Source: Cloacibacterium caeni (GTDB lineage Bacteria; Bacteroidota; Bacteroidia; Flavobacteriales; Weeksellaceae). Taken from it: 64,000 nucleotides of DNA. Both the position numbers and the translations under genes were made by a program. The DNA is taken from NCBI RefSeq assembly GCF_907163125.1, contig NZ_OU015319.1:2232001-2296000 (forward strand), written 5' to 3'. A model generated the notes under the pieces. That model saw only the letters and a program-made list of their open reading frames with translations. It was not told the origin of the DNA and did not search any database. How positions within the stretch are numbered: the stretch's first letter is position 1; each line of letters begins with the position of its first letter. Positions 1 to 7,671 of the stretch are shown in pieces.

Positions 1-402
1 TACCACAATCACATTCAGCACATAAATTCTAAAAAGATTTAAAATATAGAGCAAAACAATTCCTGCAAAAGCGAAATAAAACGTTTTTACGCCTTTATAA
101 AAAGCAAAAACAAACGCCAAAAACATGATCATCACCGAAACCGCATTACAACCTTCTACCATTCTGGTCGCCACTTTTCCATTGATATAAAACTGAACGG
201 TTTCATGACTTGGAAAATCTTTAGTAACGGTTTCATAACCTGTAAAATTGAGCAAGAAGGCACTTTGATCAGAAATAATTTTAGTAAAGCCGTCAATATT
301 TCCAGAAAATTGGTTCAGATACCATTGATACAGGAGAAATAGCAATAGCCAAATCCCCAAAAATCTAAGCAAAACCCACAATATTTCTTTGAAATCTTTC
401 AT
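1..402 (-). CDS. xrtF: Exosortase family protein XrtF (3' end outside window)
   Basis: The first 134 codons of a membrane protein start at the ATG whose complement is at 400-402 and run off the left edge. A first membrane segment covers about residues 8-25. The core contains EGCNA with Cys85, followed by membrane helices and LNLFRI with Arg125. This Cys/Arg pair inside membrane helices is the exosortase/archaeosortase signature, and the size and sequence fit the Flavobacteria-type XrtF. Exosortases are thought to cleave and sort proteins with a C-terminal signal at the cytoplasmic membrane. The third conserved residue, a His, would lie outside the window. It is divergent from the amgK-like gene, 55 bp away. 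The family call is firm; the substrate is unknown. Confidence 0.8.
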   Translation of the reverse strand, partial: MKDFKEILWVLLRFLGIWLLLFLLYQWYLNQFSGNIDGFTKIISDQSAFLLNFTGYETVTKDFPSHETVQFYINGKVATRMVEGCNAVSVMIMFLAFVFAFYKGVKTFYFAFAGIVLLYILNLFRIYVLNVIVV

Positions 403-443
403 ATTATAACAAAAATACACAAAAAATCCCTTTTCAAATTATT

Positions 444-451
444 ATATTTGC
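444..451 (+). promoter_or_regulatory. Bacteroidota -7 promoter box (TATATTTG, then C) of the amgK-like gene
   Basis: A TAnnTTTG box lies 6 bases before the ATG at 458, so the transcript would be almost leaderless. It also overlaps an in-frame upstream TTG (452), which argues for the ATG as the start. No clear -33 TTG was found. Confidence 0.5.
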
Positions 452-457
452 TTGGTA

Positions 458-1483
458 ATGAAAAATCAAGAAATAGCTCAACTTTTTTTCGAAGAATTTT
501 TAGGCGAAAAGGCAACCGCATTTTTGGCATTGCCTCAAAGTGGTTCTGCGCGAATGAATTTCATTGGAAAATCCTCGAATGAAACTTACGTGATTACTTA
601 CAACGAAAATCTTCTAGAAAACGAAGCGTTTTTCTATTTCACACAGGTTTTTTCAGATTTAAAGTTGAATACACCTCAGATTTTTAAAATCAACGAAGAA
701 AGAAAACTTTACATTCAGGAATTTTTAGGCGAAAAAACACTTTCTGAAATCATCACACTAGAAGGTGAATCTGAAAGAGTAAAATCTTTGGTCAAACAAA
801 CATTAAAACATTTATTTGAACTTCAAGAAAAGACCCAAAACAAAATAGATTTTTCTAAAACTTTCGAGTACGAAAAGTATGACGAACTACCAATTACACA
901 TGATTTGTACTACTTCAAAAATTATTTGATAGACATTCTAGAGTTGACTTATCACAAATCTACTTTACTGAAAGAATTCAAAAAAATTGTAGAAAAAATA
1001 GAAAATTTAGCTCCAAAATCATTAATGATAAGAGATTTTCAGGCAAGAAATATTTTGGTCAATGATAAAGACGAAGTTTTTTTCATCGATTATCAAGCGG
1101 CAATGGAAGGACCTGCTCTATACGATGTGGTTTCTTTTCTCTTCCAAGCTAAAGCCAATTTTTCTGAAAATTTCAAAAATGAAATGCTGGAATATTACTT
1201 CTCTTTTCATCCTTTAGAACAAAGAAATGAATTAGAAAAATCTTTGAAATATTGTAAAATGATTCGTTTTATTCAGGTTTTAGGAGCCTACGGTTTTAGA
1301 GGACTCATTCAGAGAAAGCCTCATTTTATCGCAAGTTTAGAACAAGGAATTCAAAATTTAGTAGAATTTACCAAAACGGAACTTGAAATGAATGAATATC
1401 CTGAGCTAAAAAACTTAATTCTACAACTGAACACAACAGAAACTAAAAATAAAATTCAAAAATTAATTGATCTAAACCATTAA
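458..1483 (+). CDS. amgK: AmgK-like amino-sugar kinase (aminoglycoside phosphotransferase fold)
   Basis: This 341-residue cytoplasmic kinase of the APH fold has a nucleotide-binding turn PQSGSARMN near residues 26-34. The catalytic loop RDFQARN has Asp193 and Asn198, and the metal-binding IDYQ has Asp211. AmgK phosphorylates the anomeric carbon of MurNAc/GlcNAc in peptidoglycan recycling, and MurU then makes UDP-MurNAc. A MurU-like gene lies 1.8 kb downstream with a RapZ C-terminal domain gene between, which supports this role over antibiotic resistance. I start at ATG 458, not the in-frame TTG at 452, which is part of the promoter box. The stop codon lies inside the first unit of the downstream tandem array. 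The substrate is inferred from context. Confidence 0.75.
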   Translation: MKNQEIAQLFFEEFLGEKATAFLALPQSGSARMNFIGKSSNETYVITYNENLLENEAFFYFTQVFSDLKLNTPQIFKINEERKLYIQEFLGEKTLSEIITLEGESERVKSLVKQTLKHLFELQEKTQNKIDFSKTFEYEKYDELPITHDLYYFKNYLIDILELTYHKSTLLKEFKKIVEKIENLAPKSLMIRDFQARNILVNDKDEVFFIDYQAAMEGPALYDVVSFLFQAKANFSENFKNEMLEYYFSFHPLEQRNELEKSLKYCKMIRFIQVLGAYGFRGLIQRKPHFIASLEQGIQNLVEFTKTELEMNEYPELKNLILQLNTTETKNKIQKLIDLNH

Positions 1484-1671
1484 GATTTTGAAATTTCAAA
1501 ATTAATTAAGAAATTAAGAACATTAAGTAAAAATAATGGAGTTGCAATTACTTAAAAATATTTTTTGATTTATCAAAAAAACTTAATTTCCTTAATACCT
1601 TAAAAATCCTTAATGGTTAAAATATAAAAATTTAATTTTAAAAAATGATTAAACTTGAAATAGAAACTAAT

Positions 1672-2199
1672 CACATTAAGATTTTGAAATTTCAAAATTA
1701 ATTAAGAATATTAAGTTTAAAAACTAAAGTTTTTAAAATGACAAAAAAGAAAGTAACTCAATTATCATATGAAATAATAGGACTTGCCATAAAAGTTCAT
1801 AAAGAACTTGGCGCTGGTTTATTAGAAAGTATATATGAGGATTGTTTAAAATATGAGTTAGAAAAAAATGGCTATGACGTGAAACAACAGTTAACTTTTC
1901 CTATTATTTATGATAATAAAATTATGGAAACTAAATTAGTTGTTGATTTGTTAGTAAATGACACTGTTGTTGTTGAATTAAAAGCAATTGAAGAAACATT
2001 ACCAATTCATGAAGCTCAACTTCTAACATACATGAAAGTTCTAAAAAAACCACAAGGATTATTGATAAATTTTTTCTCCAAAAACATCACAAAATCCATG
2101 AAGCCTTTTGTTAATGAATATTTTAACATGCTTCCTGATTGATTTTTGATTTATCAAAAAAACTTAATTTTCTTAACACCTTAATAAATACTTAATGGT
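1672..2199 (+). mobile_element. Candidate small mobile element: inverted arms around a GxxExxY gene
   Basis: This is the part of array unit 2 from the left end (CACATTAAG, 1672-1680) to the right end (CTTAATGGT, 2191-2199). The arms are imperfect inverted repeats: besides the ends, TTAAGAATATTAAGTTT on the left matches the inverse of the right arm at 16 of 17 positions. The gene at 1738-2142 fills the place that, in the short units, holds a 33-base frame (for example 1536-1568). The short units therefore look like internally deleted, MITE-like versions of this one. Mobility is an inference; no transposase motif or clear target duplication is visible. Confidence 0.4.
1738..2142 (+). CDS. GxxExxY protein (PD-(D/E)XK_3 nuclease-like family)
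   Basis: This 134-residue soluble protein has the family motif GxxExxY at residues 27-33 (G27, E30, Y33), after HKELGAG. A PD-(D/E)XK-like core follows: Asp70 in VVDLLV, then Glu80-Leu-Lys82 in VVVELKA, and a downstream HEAQLLTYMK helix. The family is widespread and often multicopy in Bacteroidota, and its function is not established. The fold suggests nucleic acid cleavage or binding. It is complete, but lies wholly within one unit of the repeat array and reads in the same direction as its neighbours. Its insertion separates the amgK-like and rapZ-like genes. The family call is firm; the function is unknown. Confidence 0.85.
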   Translation: MTKKKVTQLSYEIIGLAIKVHKELGAGLLESIYEDCLKYELEKNGYDVKQQLTFPIIYDNKIMETKLVVDLLVNDTVVVELKAIEETLPIHEAQLLTYMKVLKKPQGLLINFFSKNITKSMKPFVNEYFNMLPD

Positions 2200-2838
2200 A
2201 AAAAATAAAAATCTTAATTTTAAAAAATGAATAAGCTTAAAATAGAAACTAAACAAATTAACCATTAAGATTTTGAAATTTCAAAATTAATTAAGAAATT
2301 AAGAACATTGAGTGAAAATAATAGAGTTGCAATTACTTAAAAATATTTTTTGATTTATCAAAAAAACTTAATTTTCTTAATACCTTAATAAATACTTAAT
2401 GGTAAAAAATAAAAATCTTAATTTTAAAAAATGAATAAGCTTAAAATAGAAACTAAACAAATTAACCATTAAGATTTTAAAATTTCAAAATTAATTAAGA
2501 AATTAAGAACATTAAGTGAAAATAATGGAGTTGCAATTACTTAAAAATATTTTTTGATTTATCAAAAAAACTTAATTTTCTTAATACCTTAATAAATACT
2601 TAATGGTAAAAAATAAAAATCTTAATTTTAAAAAATGAATAAGCTTAAAATAGAAACTAAACAAATTAACCATTAAGATTTTAAAATTTCAAAATTAATT
2701 AAGAAATTAAGAACATTAAGTGAAAATAATGGAGTTGCAATTACTTAAAAATATTTTTTGATTTATCAAAAAAACTTAATTTTCTTAATACCTTAATAAA
2801 TACTTAATGGTAAAAATAAAAATCTTAATTTTAAAAAA

Positions 2839-3249
2839 ATGAATAAACTAAACATAGACATTTACAGTTTTTCTTATAAAAAAGGTGGAATACCAGTAGA
2901 CAACAGTGGAAATGGTGGCGGTTTTGTATTCGATTGTAGAGGAATTCTCAATCCGGGAAGAATAGAAGAATACAAACCTCAAACTGGCAATGATAAAGGC
3001 GTTCAAGAATTTCTAGAAACCAAAACTGAAATGCCTCAATTTATAGACCTCATCAAAAATTTAGTAAGCATTACCATCAATGATTATATCGCTCGTGGTT
3101 TTGACCATTTGCAAATTGCTTTTGGTTGTACTGGTGGTCAACACAGAAGTGTGTATTGCGCCATTAAACTAGGCGAATTTTTGCAGGGAAAATATCCAGA
3201 ATTGGTAAATGTTAGTGTAACACATAACGAACAGCCTCAACTTAATTAA
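2839..3249 (+). CDS. Free-standing RapZ C-terminal domain protein
   Basis: This 136-residue protein matches only the C-terminal domain of RapZ. It has FDCRG-NPG at residues 31-40 and GCTGGQHRS at 96-104, the anion-binding loop that in E. coli RapZ senses glucosamine-6-phosphate. The N-terminal P-loop kinase domain is absent. In E. coli RapZ guides RNase E to the GlmZ RNA, but flavobacteria are not known to have that pathway. Between a MurNAc/GlcNAc kinase and a MurU-like enzyme, it more likely binds an amino-sugar phosphate or UDP-sugar. The start codon is the last base-for-base occurrence of the ATG that ends each array unit. The next gene starts 29 bp downstream, so they are probably cotranscribed. 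Confidence 0.8.
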   Translation: MNKLNIDIYSFSYKKGGIPVDNSGNGGGFVFDCRGILNPGRIEEYKPQTGNDKGVQEFLETKTEMPQFIDLIKNLVSITINDYIARGFDHLQIAFGCTGGQHRSVYCAIKLGEFLQGKYPELVNVSVTHNEQPQLN

Positions 3250-3278
3250 CATCGTAAAATCTGCAATATTCATTCTAC

Positions 3279-3998
3279 ATGATTAAGAAAGCGCTCATTT
3301 TCGCAGCAGGAAAAGGAACTCGGTTGAAACCTTTTACAGAGAGTCATCCCAAAGCTTTGGCTTTGGTGAATGATGTTCCGTTGCTGGAAAGAAATATAAA
3401 ATATCTGCAAAGTTTTGGAGTTACAGAATTTGTGATTAATGTGCATCATTTCGGGGAACAAATTGTAGAATTTTTAGAAAAAAACAATCATTTTGGAGCC
3501 AAAATTGATATTTCTGATGAAAAAGATGAACTTCTAGAAACAGGAGGAGGCTTGCTTTTTGCTCAAAAGTATCTGGAAAATGAAGAAAACTTCTTGATTA
3601 TGAATGCTGATATTCTTACTGATTTGAACATTCATGAATTGGTAAAATTCCACGAAACGCATCTTCCATTAGCTACTTTAGCGGTTTCAGACAGAAATTC
3701 TTCCCGAAAACTTTTCTTTAACTCAGAAATGGTTTTAAAAGGTTGGATGAACAAGAATTCTGGAGAAACCAAAATGGCAGAATTCAATAATAATTTTAAA
3801 GAATTGGCTTTCAGCGGAATACATTGTATTAATTCTTCTATCTTTGACAAAATAAAAAGAAGAGGAAAATTTTCTATCATGGAAGAATATTTGGATTTAA
3901 TGTTTGAAAATAACATCTTAGGATTTCAGCACGAAGCCAGATTAATAGATGTAGGAAGACCAGAATCTGTGATAGAAGCGGAAAAATATTTTAAATAA
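3279..3998 (+). CDS. murU: MurU-like sugar-1-phosphate nucleotidyltransferase
   Basis: This 239-residue cytoplasmic enzyme has the nucleotidyltransferase signature GKGTRLKP...PKAL (residues 11-27) and a metal-binding NAD at 109-111. It ends with LIDVGRPESV, typical of the GlmU/RmlA/MurU group. MurU joins UTP and MurNAc-alpha-1-phosphate to give UDP-MurNAc, bypassing de novo synthesis. The neighbouring AmgK-like kinase would supply the substrate. Mannose-1-phosphate guanylyltransferases share these motifs, so the donor and sugar are inferred from context. It lacks the acetyltransferase left-handed helix found in GlmU. Confidence 0.75.
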   Translation: MIKKALIFAAGKGTRLKPFTESHPKALALVNDVPLLERNIKYLQSFGVTEFVINVHHFGEQIVEFLEKNNHFGAKIDISDEKDELLETGGGLLFAQKYLENEENFLIMNADILTDLNIHELVKFHETHLPLATLAVSDRNSSRKLFFNSEMVLKGWMNKNSGETKMAEFNNNFKELAFSGIHCINSSIFDKIKRRGKFSIMEEYLDLMFENNILGFQHEARLIDVGRPESVIEAEKYFK

Positions 3999-4002
3999 AT
4001 GA

Positions 4003-4076
4003 ACCATTAAGTTTTCAAATAAATTTTGAAAATTATTAAGAAATTTATGGTAAAATAAAACTAAATTTTAAAAAAA
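4003..4076 (+). repeat. Shortened relative of the amgK-rapZ array unit, ending at a start codon
   Basis: It begins ACCATTAAG (4003-4011), contains a diverged TTTTCAAAT/ATTTTGAAAA palindrome and an ATTAAG, then TTATGGT (4045-4051), and runs through TAAAATAAAACTAAATTTT and an A-run directly into the ATG of the LOG gene. The order matches the array units, with the middle deleted. It fills the gap between murU and the LOG gene as the array fills the gap before rapZ. Confidence 0.6.
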
Positions 4077-4796
4077 ATGCTAGACGATAACGCATCAGAA
4101 GATAAAAGATTACAAGAAAGTTTAAGACAAAAAACTTGGGACGAAACCGTAACCAAAGATTCTTGGATGGTTTTCAAAGTGATGTCTGAATTTGTAGATG
4201 GCTACGAAAAACTAGCCAAAATAGGACCTTGTGTTTCTATTTTCGGTTCTGCAAGGTTAAAACCAGAAGACCCTTATTATCAAATGGCGGTAGATATTGC
4301 CAGAAAAATTACGGAAATCGGTTTCGGTGTTATTACAGGAGGTGGTCCTGGAATTATGGAAGCAGGAAACAAAGGAGCGAGAGAAGGCAACGGAAAATCC
4401 ATTGGATTAAACATAGAATTGCCATTTGAACAGAATTTTAATGCTTTTATAGATAAGCCTTACTCGATTAATTTTGATTACTTTTTCGTAAGAAAAGTGA
4501 TGTTTGTGAAGTATTCTCAAGGCTTCATCGTTTTACCTGGAGGTTTCGGAACGCTGGATGAACTTTCGGAAGCATTAACATTAATTCAGACGCATAAAAT
4601 CGGTAGATTCCCAATTGTTTTGGTGGGAACAGAATTTTGGAGCGGACTTCTGGATTGGTTTACCGGAACTTTGCTGAAAAATCATTTGATTAAAGAAGAA
4701 GATTTAAGTCTTTTCCGAGTGGTAGATACAGCAGATGAAGCCGTGGCTCACATTAAAGCTTTCTACGATAAATACTCTGTAAGTGTAAATTTCTAG
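4077..4796 (+). CDS. LOG-family (TIGR00730) protein, nucleotide phosphoribohydrolase-like
   Basis: This 239-residue Rossmann-type protein has GGGPGIMEA at residues 88-96 and PGGFGTLDE at 154-162, the two motifs of the LOG family (formerly labelled lysine decarboxylase). Characterised members hydrolyse cytokinin riboside 5'-monophosphates or other nucleoside monophosphates. Bacterial longer forms such as this, with about 50 extra N-terminal residues, may be nucleosidases for nucleotide salvage. The start follows the end of the repeat at 4003-4076. The substrate cannot be told from the sequence. Confidence 0.8.
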   Translation: MLDDNASEDKRLQESLRQKTWDETVTKDSWMVFKVMSEFVDGYEKLAKIGPCVSIFGSARLKPEDPYYQMAVDIARKITEIGFGVITGGGPGIMEAGNKGAREGNGKSIGLNIELPFEQNFNAFIDKPYSINFDYFFVRKVMFVKYSQGFIVLPGGFGTLDELSEALTLIQTHKIGRFPIVLVGTEFWSGLLDWFTGTLLKNHLIKEEDLSLFRVVDTADEAVAHIKAFYDKYSVSVNF

Positions 4797-4826
4797 AATT
4801 TGGCATAAGATTTGACATTTTTTATA

Positions 4827-4834
4827 TACATTTG
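4827..4834 (+). promoter_or_regulatory. -7 promoter box (TACATTTG) of the DUF6702 gene
   Basis: It matches TAnnTTTG, 41 bases before the ATG at 4876. The nearest TTG (4812-4814) is only 12 bases upstream, too close for a normal -33 element. Confidence 0.4.
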
Positions 4835-4875
4835 AAAAAAATACAACTTTGAAAAAAGTATTAAATAAGAAAAAA

Positions 4876-5346
4876 ATGAAAAAATTTATAGGAATAATCG
4901 CAATAGGTTTAATCACAATGCTGATGAGTTTTACACTCTCAGATTTTTATTCTTCTATGACCAAGGTAGATTATGTAGAAGGCAGTAAAACGCTAAAATT
5001 CACTACAAAATTAAACTCTGGACACATAGCAGAAGTTTTAAAAATTAATCCTAATACTACTGCTTTTGAAGCGGAAGTGAAAAGATATGTAAATGACCAT
5101 TTTGACGTGTATGTAAACGGACAAAACAAAGCGCTTACGTTTACAGGAAGTCAAGTGAATGGAGAAAGTGTTTGGGTATATTTCGAAGCGAATGGCGTTT
5201 CTGATATTTCTAGTTTAAAAATTAAAAATAATCTTTTATTAGAAGCTTATCCTAAACAACTCAACTTGGTAAACATTGCTTATAAAGGTTCTCAAAAAAA
5301 CATGACCTTTATGCGAGGTAAAGAAGTAAACGAAGTTTCTTTCTAA
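4876..5346 (+). CDS. DUF6702 family secreted protein
   Basis: This 156-residue protein begins with a signal peptide (MKKFIGIIAIGLITMLMSFT) and is probably periplasmic. Its body has KTLKFTTKLNSGHI, HFDVYVNGQ and LNLVNIAYKG segments characteristic of DUF6702, a small beta-rich Bacteroidota family of unknown function. An in-frame TTG at 4849 would add nine lysine-rich residues, but ATG 4876 places the signal peptide at the N-terminus. A terminator follows 24 bp after the stop. Confidence 0.7.
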   Translation: MKKFIGIIAIGLITMLMSFTLSDFYSSMTKVDYVEGSKTLKFTTKLNSGHIAEVLKINPNTTAFEAEVKRYVNDHFDVYVNGQNKALTFTGSQVNGESVWVYFEANGVSDISSLKIKNNLLLEAYPKQLNLVNIAYKGSQKNMTFMRGKEVNEVSF

Positions 5347-5369
5347 CAACAATTTTTAAAGATAAGAGT

Positions 5370-5399
5370 AAGCCTTACAGATTTTGTAAGGCTTTTTTT
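5370..5399 (+). terminator. Rho-independent terminator after the DUF6702 gene
   Basis: A perfect 9-bp stem (AAGCCTTAC / GTAAGGCTT) with a 7-base loop is followed by a T-run. Confidence 0.85.
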
Positions 5400-5531
5400 A
5401 CGACCATAATTGTACGATATATTCTATATGTAGTTATTGGCTTTTGGAGCAAAATCTTTAGGCTAAAAATAAGCTACTTTTTAAGAGAATAGAACAAATT
5501 ATTTGAGATTTCATCATCAATATTTACCAAA

Positions 5532-5559
5532 AAAACAGCTTCATTTCTGAAGCTGTTTT
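5532..5559 (-). terminator. Terminator of the TonB receptor/DUF5689 operon
   Basis: A perfect 12-bp stem (AAAACAGCTTCA / TGAAGCTGTTTT) has a TTTC loop and A/T-runs on both sides. It lies 24 bp beyond the DUF5689 stop. With the terminator at 5370 it separates the two converging units. Confidence 0.8.
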
Positions 5560-5583
5560 ATGAACATATATGCGAAGTTAGAT

Positions 5584-7653
5584 TTATTTTCTACCTCTTA
5601 CTTTTACATTATCAAGCTCCCAAGTTGCAGAAGCTGTATCCGTAGAAGTATATTTAAATGCTACTACTACATTTTTACCTGCAAAATTAGAAATATCTAA
5701 TTTACCTGAGTTTACAAATGGTGCAAACTTACTCATATCTGAGTCTAAAGTTGGGTTAAGTTTAGTCCAATTTTTAGGATCTAAACTACCTGTATAGTTA
5801 TCTGTTACATAAACTTCTAACTGATCTGATTGAACACTAGCTCTACCATCAGTTTCAAAACTTAAGTAGTAATTTTTATATCCTGCAAGCGTAATTGGTT
5901 TAGAAATTAACCAGTCTTCATTGCCGTTTCCGCTCATTACAACACATGGTTTTGGATTACCAAACTGTTGGATATTCCAAACAGCAGCTCCAAGAACGCT
6001 TACAGCAGTCCAGTTATTGGTTAATGCTCCAGAAAAATCTTCATTAAAAATATTTTCAAAAACTGGTACTGGAGAACCATCACATCTATTACCATCAAAG
6101 TCTGCTCCAAGTGGATTGGTAATCCAAACTTCGTACTTACCATTAGCCTTAGTTAAAACACCATAGAGATCTCCTTTTCCACTATCAATTTGTCTGCTTG
6201 CAAAATTTGCAAAGCTACTTGTAGTAAGAGAAATTTTAGCTCCTGAACAATCTTCTAATGTTCTAGAAGTATTAGAACCACCAGCATAAGATTCCCCTAA
6301 ATCATCATTAATGAATTGAAGGTTTTTAATTTTGATCCATCTACCTACATCTGCATCAGTAAGACCCGCGATTGTTTTTTCTGTAGCTACAACTTCTGTG
6401 AAGTCTGTAGTTGGGAAGAAATATTTATATACATTACTAGGCGCAACCCTACCAACTAAAGTCTGATTACTAGAATTTGTAAATAACTCCCCTAATTGTA
6501 CTTCGCCATTAACTGGTCCTACATAAAGATTCTTAAGGTTTATTAATAAATGTTTACCTACAAAAAATCTAGGGTCAGCATAAAGAGAAGTCATATCTAT
6601 GTTTACTCTAATACCACCTGTCTTGTCTTCTACATAAATGTATTTAAATAAGTTACCCGTTTTATCATTTGCAGTTACTTGGGCTTTTAGGTATACATTG
6701 TCGGTAACTTGAGTATAATTACCAGAAGTATATAATAATTTTAATTCTGAAACAGAAATTAATTTTTTCCCTTCAGTATTATAAGAACAAGAAGGAGTAG
6801 TACCGTCTAATCTTGCCCCTTTCATGTTAAGATCTGAAACTCTATTAATAAAAAATTGATAATCAGAATTAAATTTACTTAAAATACCTATAAAAGTACC
6901 ATTTCCAGAAGGTAATTGGTCTGCAGCAAAAGAAGCATAACCACTGTTTCTTACTACTCTAGAATTTATTGGAGTAGTCATTGTCGGGTCTACAATTTGT
7001 CTATTTACGGTAGTTCCATTTGGTGCATAAATATTACAAAGTAAATTGATTGGAAATTCTGCATTATTTATTTGTACTAAAGCACCAATTAGAGGATCAA
7101 CAGTAGAAGTATTCGTTAAACTTGCTAAAGTTATTACTTTAGGAACTATCTTCACTTTAGAAGCACAAGATCTTACCAAATGATTTGCTACTAATTTTTC
7201 TGGAATTCTACCAAAAGTAGGAGTATTGGTAATGGGATCAATATTATTATAGCCAACTTGTAAAACGTTACCATATCTACCAAAAGCTAAGCCTTTTAGT
7301 TTGATGTATACTTTAGAACCTTGTGGGAAAGAAGTATAAGTACTTACAGCATCTACACTTACTACTAAACCTTGAGTAGGGTTTTCTGGCGCGTCTTGTA
7401 AATAAATCGTTTTATAAACATTCCCAGACTCATCAGAAGAAGAGACATACCCTTCTATAATGATATCATCCGTAATAGTTGCTGTGTTATTTGCAAAAGC
7501 TGTTTTTACTTCTGCAATCGTTTTAGTAGGTGTTAAATCTTGACACTTTCCTTGTAAATCTGGTGTCGAATAAACATCATCTTGTACACAACTGGTTAAA
7601 AAAACCGTAAGTGACAAAATGAAAATTCTTATAATTGAAAAATATTTTTTCAT
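5584..7653 (-). CDS. DUF5689 lipoprotein with C-terminal choice-of-anchor J-like domain
   Basis: This 689-residue lipoprotein has a lipobox FLTSC with Cys22, so it is probably on the cell surface. The middle has two similar beta-rich halves (TITDDIIIEGYVSSSDESGN-YKTIYLQD and YTQVTDNVYLKAQVTAND-TGNLFKYIYVED), the DUF5689 type that resembles an OB-fold. From about residue 535, IFNEDFSG-NNW...NEDWLISKP...YLSFET...WELDNVKV fits a choice-of-anchor J jelly roll. It is 18 bp downstream of a TonB receptor and opposite a secreted EEP nuclease. The trio suggests capture and cleavage of an extracellular substrate, perhaps nucleic acid or a phosphoester; this is an inference. Confidence 0.75.
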   Translation of the reverse strand: MKKYFSIIRIFILSLTVFLTSCVQDDVYSTPDLQGKCQDLTPTKTIAEVKTAFANNTATITDDIIIEGYVSSSDESGNVYKTIYLQDAPENPTQGLVVSVDAVSTYTSFPQGSKVYIKLKGLAFGRYGNVLQVGYNNIDPITNTPTFGRIPEKLVANHLVRSCASKVKIVPKVITLASLTNTSTVDPLIGALVQINNAEFPINLLCNIYAPNGTTVNRQIVDPTMTTPINSRVVRNSGYASFAADQLPSGNGTFIGILSKFNSDYQFFINRVSDLNMKGARLDGTTPSCSYNTEGKKLISVSELKLLYTSGNYTQVTDNVYLKAQVTANDKTGNLFKYIYVEDKTGGIRVNIDMTSLYADPRFFVGKHLLINLKNLYVGPVNGEVQLGELFTNSSNQTLVGRVAPSNVYKYFFPTTDFTEVVATEKTIAGLTDADVGRWIKIKNLQFINDDLGESYAGGSNTSRTLEDCSGAKISLTTSSFANFASRQIDSGKGDLYGVLTKANGKYEVWITNPLGADFDGNRCDGSPVPVFENIFNEDFSGALTNNWTAVSVLGAAVWNIQQFGNPKPCVVMSGNGNEDWLISKPITLAGYKNYYLSFETDGRASVQSDQLEVYVTDNYTGSLDPKNWTKLNPTLDSDMSKFAPFVNSGKLDISNFAGKNVVVAFKYTSTDTASATWELDNVKVRGRK

Positions 7654-7671
7654 GTTTTAATATTAATGAAA

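Larger units (their letters stand above)
1476..2838 (+). repeat. Tandem array of about 204-bp units between the amgK-like and rapZ-like genes
   Basis: There are five units. Each begins ACCATTAAG (CACATTAAG in unit 2), at 1476, 1672, 2261, 2465 and 2669. Unit lengths are 196, 589, 204, 204 and 170 bp. Each unit has a 16-bp palindrome (TTTTGAAATTTCAAAA or a one-base variant), then a TTTTTTGAT/ATCAAAAAA hairpin, then CTTAATGGT, the inverse of the left end. Exactly 170 bp after the left end of the short units stands an ATG (1646, 2431, 2635, 2839; unit 2 has one at 2227). The last is the start codon of the rapZ-like gene; the others open a short frame reading MNKLKIET-like residues that stops at the next unit. 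Unit 2 is longer because it holds the GxxExxY gene. No spacers of the CRISPR kind are present. Units 3-5 are nearly identical, so the amplification is recent. Confidence 0.9.

Noticed and set aside
452-457. TTG start two codons before the amgK-like ATG
   Set aside because: It overlaps the -7 box TATATTTG.
1738-2142. GxxExxY gene as half of a toxin-antitoxin or retron system
   Set aside because: No partner gene, reverse transcriptase or antitoxin-like frame is next to it.
1476-2838. CRISPR array
   Set aside because: Units are about 204 bp, near-identical and directly abutting, with no spacers and no cas genes nearby.
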